Below are positions 18,212-26,805 of a stretch of DNA of 64,000 nucleotides, in pieces (positions within the stretch are counted from its first letter, which is position 1; every line of letters starts with the position of its first letter). The position numbers and the translations under genes were made by a program. The DNA comes from Roseburia_C amylophila (GTDB lineage: Bacteria; Bacillota; Clostridia; Lachnospirales; Lachnospiraceae). A model generated the notes under the pieces. The model saw only the letters and a program-made list of their open reading frames with translations, made no database searches and was not told the DNA's origin. The stretch covers positions 186,001-250,000 of the forward strand of contig NZ_JAOQKI010000001.1 of NCBI RefSeq assembly GCF_025567465.1, written 5' to 3'.

Positions 18212-20107
18212 TTATATTTCATCCTTAATGTTCTGTAAAAAATTCTGACGTTTCATACAACACCATTCTACTATCATTGCAACCAGGGTGGCTGTAATCA
18301 TCGCAACAATCAACAAAAAAATTTGCTTCAATGGCAACATAAACCGAATACGCCACGTAGAGCGAAGAACCTGATATACATTATAGCATAATAAGCATGA
18401 TACCGGAATTCCAATCAATGCTGCAAGAAAAAAGCTACGTGCTGTTTCCAAAATTAGAATTCGCAGTAAACCTTGTTTTGTTTGCCCTAATGACCATAAC
18501 ATTGCCAGACCACGTTTCCTGTCAATATACTGAAAGACAATGGTACTAAAAACATTTACCAATGCAATAGTTAAAAGAATCAAACAGACAGCCACCATTG
18601 TCACATGGATCTCCCACATGGAAGCATACCATTCCTTAAAAATTCTTCTCTGATAAACCAGATGTCCCAATGCATTTGCTCCCAATTTCTGATGAAGTTT
18701 TCCGTAAAGAGTTTCATCATATTCTTGAAATAAACCATACACATTAACCTGACAAAACTCACCTATTAGCTCACGAATTGATTCAATTTCTTGAATGGGA
18801 AGAAGCAAAGTTACATTTCCTGAAAAATCCATCCCTTCTGGTAGTTCTTTTGAAAGTATAATTGGTGAGTTATAGAATACCGTGTTATTTTCCTCAAAAA
18901 AACCACAAAAAATTTCAACACCTGTGTTTTCCTCATCCCAAATAGTTTTATTCACTAAGGATGTTTCGAAAAACAAGTTATCAGCATTCTCTTGATAACT
19001 TGTTCTGTTGATATAACGATCTACCAAAATAGCTGGAGCTGATTCGTCCTCTATTTCTAAATCAGAACAATTACGAAGAATCATCTTATAATGCATTTCA
19101 TCCAAAAAAAGTATATCACAGCTCGTATCCCAAATTTCTTGTTCTTCCCAACCTGCTTTTTCCAACACCTGTAGCAGGCTTTTATTTAATATATTTTTCC
19201 TGAGAGATGCTCGCCCATCGACCTGTACATATATCAGCATGTCTCCATCCGAGTTTTTTGTACTTAAACCCTGACATTCCTCTAATGCCAATTTTAATTC
19301 ATCATAATTTTGAGTTGTAAAATTATATTGAATTCCATATTTAGCCAATAATCCTGATTGCTGTATATCTAAATCTGTGTTGATAAAATAGCTGATCGGT
19401 ATATACAATATCATTACAGTAATCAGCGTAAGGACAATACGGATGTAATGTCCTCTATTTGCTGAGCGGTATTTTCCGGCCATGAAAATAGCAAAAGAAT
19501 TGTAATGCTTTCCGAACTTATCCTGTCTGGAATGAATTGTTACAGACTTACTTGTTCTTGATAAAGTAATGGGAGTTTTCATTGCCTTATGTACCGGACG
19601 CAAACCACAAATGCAAGAAACTATCAATAACCAACAAAAAATACTGCAAATTATCCACCAGGGAATTTCTACAGGTATAGAAATACTCTTCTCCAAAGCA
19701 ATAGTAACAATCAAACCTAATGGTACTGCAATGCAGTATATAATGCCTATCTCTATTACCACCATAAGAAAAAGTTGCTGCCACGTTGCTCCCAGCGTAA
19801 TTAAACGTCCAAGACTATGCCATTTTTGAAAAAATGTCAAAGCAAATAAATTATGAAGAAGAACTGCAGAACATACCAAAACTATTGTTAGAAGTATCAC
19901 CGCCAATACAGTCAATGCTAATTCGGTAGAATTAAATGTACTTGTGTCGGAATTTCCTTCATGTACTTGTGTCCAAAAGTAATACCCCAAACTTCCAAAA
20001 GCATTAAGTAAAAAACTAGAGAAAAAAATACCGCAAAATAAAGTTATGGTACGCAAACGTTGTTTCATTATCAAGCGCAAAGTTAACCATAAAAATCCCC
20101 ACCTCAT
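18212..20107 (-). CDS. FtsX-like ABC transporter permease
   Basis: A 631-residue membrane protein. One segment lies near residues 17-38, a triplet at about 95-185, another near 225-245, then a long extracytoplasmic region to about 505, then three C-terminal segments. This is the MacB/FtsX-type layout used for peptide or lipid export and antimicrobial-peptide resistance. Its start overlaps the ATPase stop by four bases. The sigma and anti-sigma genes follow within 20 bases, which suggests an envelope-stress module. Confidence 0.88.
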   Translation of the reverse strand: MRWGFLWLTLRLIMKQRLRTITLFCGIFFSSFLLNAFGSLGYYFWTQVHEGNSDTSTFNSTELALTVLAVILLTIVLVCSAVLLHNLFALTFFQKWHSLGRLITLGATWQQLFLMVVIEIGIIYCIAVPLGLIVTIALEKSISIPVEIPWWIICSIFCWLLIVSCICGLRPVHKAMKTPITLSRTSKSVTIHSRQDKFGKHYNSFAIFMAGKYRSANRGHYIRIVLTLITVMILYIPISYFINTDLDIQQSGLLAKYGIQYNFTTQNYDELKLALEECQGLSTKNSDGDMLIYVQVDGRASLRKNILNKSLLQVLEKAGWEEQEIWDTSCDILFLDEMHYKMILRNCSDLEIEDESAPAILVDRYINRTSYQENADNLFFETSLVNKTIWDEENTGVEIFCGFFEENNTVFYNSPIILSKELPEGMDFSGNVTLLLPIQEIESIRELIGEFCQVNVYGLFQEYDETLYGKLHQKLGANALGHLVYQRRIFKEWYASMWEIHVTMVAVCLILLTIALVNVFSTIVFQYIDRKRGLAMLWSLGQTKQGLLRILILETARSFFLAALIGIPVSCLLCYNVYQVLRSTWRIRFMLPLKQIFLLIVAMITATLVAMIVEWCCMKRQNFLQNIKDEI

Positions 20108-20784
20108 ACAATCACCTCATCATTGACTATTTTCCCATCCATCATATGAAGTACCCTATTTGCTTTTTGTGCAACAACGGAATCATGAGTAACCACAAGA
20201 ATTGTCATTTCTTCCTGTTCGTTCATATAACGTAAAAGCTGTAAAAGTTCATCACGTTTTGCAGAGTCTAAATTGCCAGTAGGTTCATCTGCTAATAAGA
20301 GTTTAGGATGATTGATTAATGCTCTGCCAATGGCTATTTTTTGCTGTTGACCACCAGAAAGCTGACCCGGATAAAAATTTGCCTTGTTTTCCATCCCCAA
20401 AATCGTCAGTATTTTCTTAACTTCTCTTTGATCTACGCTTTTACCATCCATCAGTGCAGGAAGCAGCAGATTCTCCCTTGCTGTTAATTCCGGAACGAGA
20501 TTATAAAATTGATAGACTATGCCCACTTCTCGACGACGAAATAGCGATATTTCAGAATTTCGTTTTTCATATAATGATACGCCACAATTCAATATCTGTC
20601 CTGAAGATGGTTTACTTAATCCACCAATCATATGTAGCAATGTCGATTTTCCACACCCTGATGGGCCAGTCACAGCTATAAACTCACCTTTTTCAATAGC
20701 AAAAGAAATATTAGTAAGTGCATTGACAGGTTCGTTCCCAACTGAATAAATTTGTGATACATTTTTCACTTCAATGTAATGCAT
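20104..20784 (-). CDS. ABC transporter ATPase (MacB/LolD type)
   Basis: A 226-residue ATPase. Walker A is GPSGCGKST, the signature is LSGGQQQKIAIGRAL, Walker B is LLLADEPTGNLDS, and the switch His is in VVTHD. The N-terminal VNALTNISFAIEKGEF fits the LolD/MacB group. It is the first gene of the four-gene minus-strand operon with the FtsX-like permease. Confidence 0.93.
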   Translation of the reverse strand: MHYIEVKNVSQIYSVGNEPVNALTNISFAIEKGEFIAVTGPSGCGKSTLLHMIGGLSKPSSGQILNCGVSLYEKRNSEISLFRRREVGIVYQFYNLVPELTARENLLLPALMDGKSVDQREVKKILTILGMENKANFYPGQLSGGQQQKIAIGRALINHPKLLLADEPTGNLDSAKRDELLQLLRYMNEQEEMTILVVTHDSVVAQKANRVLHMMDGKIVNDEVIV

Positions 20785-21132
20785 AATATCCCCCCTTATA
20801 TAGATAAGAGAATGGTTTATTAGATTCGTTACAAAAAATCAAAAATATTATGTATTGTTATGCGTTCCGCCATGATTGCCTAAGCAATCGGAACACGCAC
20901 ACCCTGCTTCGCAGGCTGCACCTCAAAAGAAGCAAGCACTGCCATTATCATGACAAATGGCCCATTTTTCCCTTATCGCCCGCAGCTCAAGTTGGAAAAT
21001 GAATCAGGGAAGTATCCCTGACCCTCTTAATTTTAAACATAATCTACTGGATTAATCGCAGAAAAAGAGATATAATGAAAAAGAATCTGCATGAGAAGCA
21101 GGTGCAAAAAGAAAAATTGAGAGGTTTGAAGT
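20785..21132. other. Intergenic region between divergent genes
   Basis: The 348 bases hold no credible gene. Short hairpins occur (GATTGC-CTAA-GCAATC at 20874-20889; TCAGGG/CCCTGA near 21005-21021). A TATAAT at 21071-21076, with only a weak -35 match, may serve the downstream DUF6106 gene. Confidence 0.5.
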
Positions 21133-21636
21133 ATGAGTATTTTTGAAAACACAGTTCTGGTAGATAAGAAGGTGTCTGTTGTAAATGTAATCTTAAGGTA
21201 TCTTTGTATTGCGTTGGCAATTTTCTGTGTACTGGTTTCCATTATTGTGTATCCGGGAATTTTACTGGTTCCTGCAATTATCTTTGCAGTTTTCTGGTAT
21301 CTTCTTAAAATTGCATCACAGATTGAATGGGAATATACCTATATTGAAGGAAGACTTAGCTTTGCACGTATCAAGGCAAAGAGAAAGAGAAAAAATATTG
21401 CAAAGATTGAGATGGAAGAGGTTGTGCTGATTGCACCGTCAACTGCACATGAATTGTATAATTATCATAACAACAACCAGTTGAGTGTAAAGGATTGTTC
21501 TTCAAAGCAGCCGGGAGCGAAGACCTATGAAGTGATTTATAAGAACGGAAGCGGACTTGGAGACATTATCTTTGAACCGGATGAAAATATGCTGGACATG
21601 ATCTGCAACCGGAATGCAAAGAAAGTCATCAGATAG
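21133..21636 (+). CDS. DUF6106 family membrane protein
   Basis: A 167-residue protein. Two hydrophobic segments (about residues 23-58) are followed by a soluble domain that begins EWEYTYIEGRLSFARIKAKRKRK. It matches the DUF6106 group seen in Lachnospiraceae. The function is unknown. The next small gene begins 13 bases after its stop, so the two are probably co-transcribed. Confidence 0.75.
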   Translation: MSIFENTVLVDKKVSVVNVILRYLCIALAIFCVLVSIIVYPGILLVPAIIFAVFWYLLKIASQIEWEYTYIEGRLSFARIKAKRKRKNIAKIEMEEVVLIAPSTAHELYNYHNNNQLSVKDCSSKQPGAKTYEVIYKNGSGLGDIIFEPDENMLDMICNRNAKKVIR

Positions 21637-21649
21637 GAGAGTTGATTTT

Positions 21650-21832
21650 ATGGCAGAACAGGGAAGTTGTGATACCTGTGTAAATTTTGTATATGATGAA
21701 GATTACGAATATTATGTCTGTGATATGGATCTGGATGAAGATGATATGGTAAGATTTCTTACCGGCAACACGAATTCCTGCCCGTATTATCAGTTATATG
21801 ATGAGTACAAGATTGTGCGTCATCAGATGTAA
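21650..21832 (+). CDS. DUF6472 family small acidic Cys protein
   Basis: A 60-residue acidic protein with Cys at GSCDTCVNF, YYVCDMD and NSCPYYQ, consistent with a small metal-binding fold. AGGAGAG precedes the ATG at 21650; longer upstream reading is an overlap with the preceding gene. The function is unknown. Confidence 0.72.
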   Translation: MAEQGSCDTCVNFVYDEDYEYYVCDMDLDEDDMVRFLTGNTNSCPYYQLYDEYKIVRHQM

Positions 21833-21835
21833 ATT

Positions 21836-22120
21836 TTAAATAGGAACAGTTTTAAAGAGGTCTGCATTTTCTGTATAGACCTGATTGAGCCAGTTGCATG
21901 CCTGACCAATACCTTCGTTAGAATATTCGAAGGTGTTGGTCTTTTTTTGTTCATCCGGCGTAGCGGTAAAGCAATAAGGACCCGGCCACCAGGTGGCAAG
22001 CAGAGTGGTGGAGTCATCTTCTACATGCTTCTCGATGCGGTAGCGCATGCCTAGATGGCTTCCGGTATACTGTGTTTTATTATAAAAAGGAATGGAAAAT
22101 AAATCTTTACGTTCTATCAT
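21836..22120 (-). CDS. Conserved small protein of unknown function
   Basis: A 94-residue soluble protein starting MIERKDLFSIPFYNK. It has aromatic-rich segments (TWWPGPYCFT; GIGQACNWLNQVY) and no membrane segment. I take the ATG at 22120, preceded by AGGTG. It ends three bases from the convergent DUF6472 gene. I do not recognise the family. Confidence 0.65.
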   Translation of the reverse strand: MIERKDLFSIPFYNKTQYTGSHLGMRYRIEKHVEDDSTTLLATWWPGPYCFTATPDEQKKTNTFEYSNEGIGQACNWLNQVYTENADLFKTVPI

Positions 22121-22218
22121 AACAGCACCTGCTTTCAAAATACTATATCAAAGGTAGCACAAGAAGGGTCTCTTTGCAAGAAATGAAAGGGATATTTAAA
22201 ACACAGGTCTGTTATGGC

Positions 22219-22247
22219 TTGCACATTCCATCCCAAGATGATAGAAT
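22219..22247 (+). promoter_or_regulatory. Promoter of the Cys-repeat gene
   Basis: TTGCAC (22219-22224), 17-base spacer, TAGAAT (22242-22247). It lies 54 bases before the start codon. Confidence 0.6.
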
Positions 22248-22301
22248 AAAGATGACATTAGAAACATAATGTTGGGGTGATGAGGAGTAGATAGGGGAAA
22301 A

Positions 22302-22526
22302 ATGGAAAACAAATTCTGTTACCTGAAAGGGCTTGTGGACTGCAGTTCGGGACAGATTCAGGATTGCAATGTAAAGCATGTGTCTAGGTGTCCGCGGGAA
22401 GAAGACACGGCTAAGAAGGAGAGCCGGCAGGCGTTCTGCTTCTTAAAAGGACTGGTAGACTGTGCTCCGTGTGATGTGCAGGACTGCAATATTAAGAGAG
22501 TGCGTAGATGCCCGAGGGAAAACTAA
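22302..22526 (+). CDS. Tandem Cys-rich repeat protein of unknown function
   Basis: A 74-residue protein made of two copies of one 28-30-residue unit. The unit reads FC-x-LKGLVDC, then QDCN-x-K, then RCPRE, at about residues 5-33 and 45-73. Each unit has four matching Cys, and the second unit has one extra. There is no signal peptide. Four Cys per unit suggest a metal or Fe-S site. It has its own promoter and a strong terminator, so it is a single-gene unit. No known family is recognised. Confidence 0.75.
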   Translation: MENKFCYLKGLVDCSSGQIQDCNVKHVSRCPREEDTAKKESRQAFCFLKGLVDCAPCDVQDCNIKRVRRCPREN

Positions 22527-22531
22527 GAATT

Positions 22532-22569
22532 GCTGCTGAAAACGGAAAAACTGTTTTCAGCAGTTTTTT
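22532..22569 (+). terminator. Terminator of the Cys-repeat gene
   Basis: CTGCTGAAAAC (22532-22542) pairs perfectly with GTTTTCAGCAG (22553-22563), followed by six T. It lies between this gene and murI. Confidence 0.92.
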
Positions 22570-22613
22570 ACGAAAGAAGAGAACCTATTTGTATGCGAAA
22601 ACAGGGGGCTATC

Positions 22614-23390
22614 ATGAAACAGACCGAAAGACCAATTGCAGTATTTGATTCAGGTGTAGGTGGAATAAGTGTATTACGTGAACTGGTACGCCTGATGCCA
22701 AATGAAAATTATATATTTTTTGGAGATTCTAAAAATGCACCGTATGGTGGAAAGAGCTTAGAAGAGGTGCGGAAACTGACGGAATGTCATGTGAGACACC
22801 TGTTATCAGAAGGAGCAAAAGCAGTAGTGATTGCCTGTAATACAGCAACCAGTGCAGATGTCTCGATTTTGAGAAAAGAATATCCGGATGTACCGGTGGT
22901 TGGAATTGAACCTGCATTAAAGCCTGCAGTACAGTTTATGGAGCATCCACGGGTACTTGTTATGGCAACGCCAATGACAATCCGGGAAGAAAAATTTCAA
23001 CGGCTTATGGCACGGTATGAAAAGGATGCGGAGATTTATCCACTGGCATGTCCCGGAATTGTGGAATTTGTTGAGCGTGGAGAATTAAACAGTGCAGGAT
23101 TAAAGGCATTTTTATACAGGCTGTTGAAACCATATTGTGAGGGAACGGTGGATGCAATCGTTTTGGGATGTACCCATTATCCTTTTGTAAAGGATGCAAT
23201 AGCAGAAGTGATGGGAAATACGGTGGAATTTTTTGATGGAGGAGCTGGTGTGGCACGGGAGACCAGACGGCGGCTTATGGAAAAGGAATTATTGTATACC
23301 GGAGACAGAAAAGGCAGGGTAATATTTGAAAACAGCGCTGCAACATTAGAAAAGCTGCGTTTGTGCGAAATATTACTTAATTCTAAATAA
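22614..23390 (+). CDS. murI: Glutamate racemase
   Basis: A 258-residue enzyme interconverting L- and D-glutamate for peptidoglycan. Motifs: FDSGVGGISVLREL, the first catalytic Cys in VIACNTATSA and the second in LGCTHYPFVKD. The start is ATG 22614, preceded by AGGGGG; in-frame sequence upstream runs through the terminator of the preceding gene. Confidence 0.96.
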   Translation: MKQTERPIAVFDSGVGGISVLRELVRLMPNENYIFFGDSKNAPYGGKSLEEVRKLTECHVRHLLSEGAKAVVIACNTATSADVSILRKEYPDVPVVGIEPALKPAVQFMEHPRVLVMATPMTIREEKFQRLMARYEKDAEIYPLACPGIVEFVERGELNSAGLKAFLYRLLKPYCEGTVDAIVLGCTHYPFVKDAIAEVMGNTVEFFDGGAGVARETRRRLMEKELLYTGDRKGRVIFENSAATLEKLRLCEILLNSK

Positions 23391-23805
23391 AATATAAATT
23401 AAATGGGAATATTTTTTTAGATTTTTTTAGAATCCTTTTCGAAAGCTGACACACTTTAGACACATTTCATGGATATAATGAATTTATCAAATGAAGGGAC
23501 ACAAAAATAAAAAACAGATTTCCTTTCGTTTGAAAAAGTGGCAATAATTTCCTTTTAATAGATGAAACATTTTCATAACTAAACTCCTCGAAAAAACAGT
23601 CCGGAAGGGCTGTTTTTTCATGCTAAAAAGAGTGGCTGATTTTTAATTGTGAAAAAGTAACAAAAAATCCTGGAAAATATATAAATATTAAGTAACAAAA
23701 AAAGAAAAAATGTATTGCTATTACCAGCAAAAAGAGTTAACATAGTTCCGGGTTTAGGAGAATGTAAAAAGAAAAAACAAGAGAAGGAAGGAAAGAGGTC
23801 ATATT
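23391..23805. other. Intergenic region with a terminator
   Basis: A 415-base AT-rich gap. It contains one good terminator, AAAAAACAGTCC / GGGCTGTTTTTT at 23591-23618, about 200 bases after murI. The rest is A-rich leader before the antiporter, which has a purine-rich ribosome site (GAAGGAAAGAGG). No gene or riboswitch is recognised. Confidence 0.55.
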
Positions 23806-25002
23806 ATGGAATCTTATGAATTTCTGCTTTTTTTAGCAATTATTTTAATTTCAACAAAAGTATTAGGACTTTTCTCACGAAAAGTGCATATGCCGGCAGT
23901 AGTAGGAGCACTGGCAGCCGGTATTATTTTAGGACCATCTGTATTAAAACTTATCACACTGGATGGAACCAACGGAGTATACCTTGAAATCACAGCTGAA
24001 ATCGGAGTTATTTTCCTGATGTTCTCCGCAGGACTGGAGACTGATCTGAAAGAAATCAAGGCAAATGCATTGGCATCCTTTATCGTTGCTTTAATCGGAG
24101 TTATTGTTCCTCTGATTGGTGGATTTTTAGGGTATGCATTATATTTCCATACAGATTTTACAGATTATCAGGAGGTATTGAAATCTGTCTTTATCGGAGT
24201 TGTGCTGACAGCAACATCTGTGAGTATTACAGTAGAAACATTGCGTGAACTGGGACGTTTAAAGGGAAGAGTCGGAACAACCATTCTTGGCGCAGCTGTT
24301 ATTGACGATATTCTTGGAATTATTGTACTTACCATTGTAACGAGCTTAAAGGATACCAGCGTAAATCCGGTTACTGTTATGGTTAAGATCGTTCTTTACT
24401 TTATTGTAATCGGAATCTTATTCTTCCTGGTATCAAAATGCAAACCATTAATTGAAAGCGAAGGTCAGAAAAGACGTGTTACTGTATTTGCACTGGCATT
24501 CTGCTTCTTATTATCCTATATATCAGAAAAATTCTTCGGCATTGCAGATATTACAGGTGCATATTTCGCAGGACTGATGCTTTGCAGCATGAAGAACGGT
24601 GAATATGTAAAAGACAGAATCAATTTCCCGTCTTACTTATTCTTCTCACCGGTATTCTTCGCAAGTATCGGTATTAAGACATCCTTAGACGGAATGACAG
24701 GTTCTATGGTAGGATTTACCATTATCCTTTTAGGGATTGCTTTACTGACCAAGGTGATTGGATGCGGACTGGGCGCAAAGTTCTGCCGCTATACAAATAA
24801 AGAAGCATTACAGATTGGTGTCGGAATGATTTCCCGTGGTGAGGTTGCGTTAATTGTTGCCCAGAAGGGATATCAGTGCGGCATGTTAGATGATAGATTC
24901 TTCGCACCAATCGTACTGGTAGTAATCGTGACAACATTGATTACCCCGATTCTGCTGAAGCTGGTAATGCATGATAAACAGTCTGAACAGCCGGCAGCAT
25001 AA
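23806..25002 (+). CDS. Cation:proton antiporter (CPA2, Kef/NapA-like)
   Basis: A 398-residue membrane protein with about 12-13 hydrophobic segments. The NhaA-fold unwound helices are marked by TATSVSITVETL and by the ion-site pair DD in AAVIDDILGIIVL (about residue 166). There is no TrkA-N regulatory domain, so it is the membrane module only. It exchanges Na+ or K+ for protons; ion choice is not readable. Confidence 0.9.
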   Translation: MESYEFLLFLAIILISTKVLGLFSRKVHMPAVVGALAAGIILGPSVLKLITLDGTNGVYLEITAEIGVIFLMFSAGLETDLKEIKANALASFIVALIGVIVPLIGGFLGYALYFHTDFTDYQEVLKSVFIGVVLTATSVSITVETLRELGRLKGRVGTTILGAAVIDDILGIIVLTIVTSLKDTSVNPVTVMVKIVLYFIVIGILFFLVSKCKPLIESEGQKRRVTVFALAFCFLLSYISEKFFGIADITGAYFAGLMLCSMKNGEYVKDRINFPSYLFFSPVFFASIGIKTSLDGMTGSMVGFTIILLGIALLTKVIGCGLGAKFCRYTNKEALQIGVGMISRGEVALIVAQKGYQCGMLDDRFFAPIVLVVIVTTLITPILLKLVMHDKQSEQPAA

Positions 25003-25024
25003 AAGTCAGATAGCGCAGTAAAAT

Positions 25025-25084
25025 AAAATCCTGCAGACCAAAAATAAATGTAAGTTTGTTACATTTGCGTCCGCAGGATTTTCT
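25025..25084 (+). terminator. Terminator after the antiporter gene
   Basis: AAAATCCTGC (25025-25034) pairs with GCAGGATTTT (25073-25082) across a loop that can itself pair partly; TT follows. Confidence 0.75.
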
Positions 25085-25154
25085 TGTAATTGCGCATAGC
25101 TATTGATTTTATTATTATTTGCAACTTGCTATTTAGTATTTGCTATTTAGATAA

Positions 25155-25379
25155 ACGTTTGTGTAGTCTGCCAAAGCAGGGATGCTTATCGGGGCTGTTA
25201 GTAGTATCTGGAATTTGTTCTTTATCTGGCAACGCTGGTACAGGGATGTACCAGCGAGGTGCATAGGAACAGGGATGTGACTTTGCACCGGTTGCCGGAA
25301 CAGAGACAACGAAAAAACAAATTCCAGATACTACTTACACCCTGATACCGCATCCCGTCTTGGCAGACTACACAGACGC
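25155..25379. repeat. Long palindromic intergenic element, copy 3 (inverted, short form)
   Basis: The arms TGTGTAGTCTGCCA / TGGCAGACTACACA and TAGTATCTGGAATTTGTT / AACAAATTCCAGATACTA enclose the same core as copies 1 and 2, on the opposite strand. In plus coordinates: P3 CGCTGGTAC/GTACCAGCG (25233-25241, 25248-25256), P2 GGTGCA/TGCACC (25259-25264, 25284-25289), P1 GGCAA/TTGCC (25228-25232, 25292-25296). The outer arms share little sequence with copies 1 and 2, while the core is conserved. Confidence 0.8.
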
Positions 25380-25441
25380 CATTCAAAAAGATAAATTATA
25401 AAATGTAAAGAATTATCGAAAGAAAAGAAAGAGGATAAAAC

Positions 25442-26767
25442 GTGGAACAAAAGAAAACTCTTGGACAATTGTTTGTACCAATCTGCCTGGAAACATTATG
25501 TTATATGCTTTCCGGCATGGTGGATACACTGATGCTTTCATCTGTGGGAGATGCAGCAGTCGGTGCTGTTGGAACAGCCAATACCTATATAGGTATTTTT
25601 ATCATTATGTTTTCTGTTATTTCAGCCGGAATGATTGCGGTTATGACGCAGTATATCGGTGCCGGAAGAGAGGGGATTGCATATCAGGCAAGACAGCTTG
25701 GCATGTTATTTAACGCTATTGTAGGAGCAATTCTTGCGGTATTTTTGTTCTTCCAGTCAGGAATGATATTATCAGCGGTTGGTGTGGCAGATTCTCTGAT
25801 GGAGTATGCAAAAACATATCTTAGGATTGTGGGAGGCGGATGCATTTTAAACGCACTGATTCCGATTTTCTCCAGCTACTTAAGAGCGTTTGGATATACC
25901 AGACAGCCTCTTGTGGCAACGGTATCTGCCAACATTTTAAATTTTATCTTAAATGCAGTATTCCTTTTTGGGTTCCACTATGGAGTAGCAGGAGTTGCTG
26001 CAGCAACAGTAATTTCAAGGGTATTGAATCTTGGCCTGGTAATCTGCTTCGGACATTATTATATTCATGCGAAGGAGAAGAAGGAGAGGCTTAAGAACCG
26101 TGTGGTATTCGGACAGATTGTCAAGATCGGACTGCCTTCTGCCATGGAAACAGCACTATATAATGTGGCAATGACTTTGATTATCCGTTTCTTAAATCAG
26201 ATGGATGCCAATGGAATGAACGTAACAGCCCGTTCCTATGCCATACAGATTACAAATTTTTCTTACTGCGTAGGTGCAGCGTTAGCCCAGGCAAATGCAA
26301 TTATGGTCGGCTGGCGGATAGGTGCACAGGATTATGAAGCCTGTGATAAAGGAACCAGAAAAGCAGCAGTTGTGGGTGTAATTGTTGCGACGATACTGGA
26401 GAGCATTTTTGCTTTATCGTCCCATTGGCTGATACGGATGTTTACGGATGATCCACAGATGGTATCTCTGGTTGGAAAGCTTCTGGCAATTGATATTGTC
26501 CTTGAAATTGGACGGGTGACTAATCTGGTATACGGAAATGCTTTAAAGACCAGCGGTGATGCGGTATTTACTACAGTGATTGCTGCGATATTCATGTACC
26601 TGTGTGCGGTGGGGGGATCTTATTTCTTCGGAATTCATCTAGGATTGCTGGTTTGTGGAGCATATATCGGTATGGCAATGGATGAATGTGTCCGGGCAGT
26701 GGGAATGATTTTACGGTGGCGGAGCGGAAAATGGAAACAGAAGGTATTGATAAAAGAAAACGCCTAG
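25442..26767 (+). CDS. MATE-family efflux transporter
   Basis: A 441-residue, 12-segment membrane protein with the two-lobe MATE layout. The first lobe begins FVPICLETLCYMLSGMVDTLMLS and the second IVKIGLPSAMETALYNVAMTLI near residue 223. It exports cationic drugs or metabolites in exchange for Na+ or H+. The GTG start at 25442 follows AGAGGATAAAAC. The next gene begins 38 bases later. Confidence 0.9.
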   Translation: MEQKKTLGQLFVPICLETLCYMLSGMVDTLMLSSVGDAAVGAVGTANTYIGIFIIMFSVISAGMIAVMTQYIGAGREGIAYQARQLGMLFNAIVGAILAVFLFFQSGMILSAVGVADSLMEYAKTYLRIVGGGCILNALIPIFSSYLRAFGYTRQPLVATVSANILNFILNAVFLFGFHYGVAGVAAATVISRVLNLGLVICFGHYYIHAKEKKERLKNRVVFGQIVKIGLPSAMETALYNVAMTLIIRFLNQMDANGMNVTARSYAIQITNFSYCVGAALAQANAIMVGWRIGAQDYEACDKGTRKAAVVGVIVATILESIFALSSHWLIRMFTDDPQMVSLVGKLLAIDIVLEIGRVTNLVYGNALKTSGDAVFTTVIAAIFMYLCAVGGSYFFGIHLGLLVCGAYIGMAMDECVRAVGMILRWRSGKWKQKVLIKENA

Positions 26768-26805
26768 TATAAAATAAGAGAAAATTGAAAGTAAGGAGCG
26801 GAAGC

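Noticed and set aside
25026..25084. Possible riboswitch in the gap after the antiporter
   Set aside because: The long AAAATCCTGC/GCAGGATTTT stem is at the 3' end of the antiporter transcript and reads as a terminator. No ligand-binding core is recognised.
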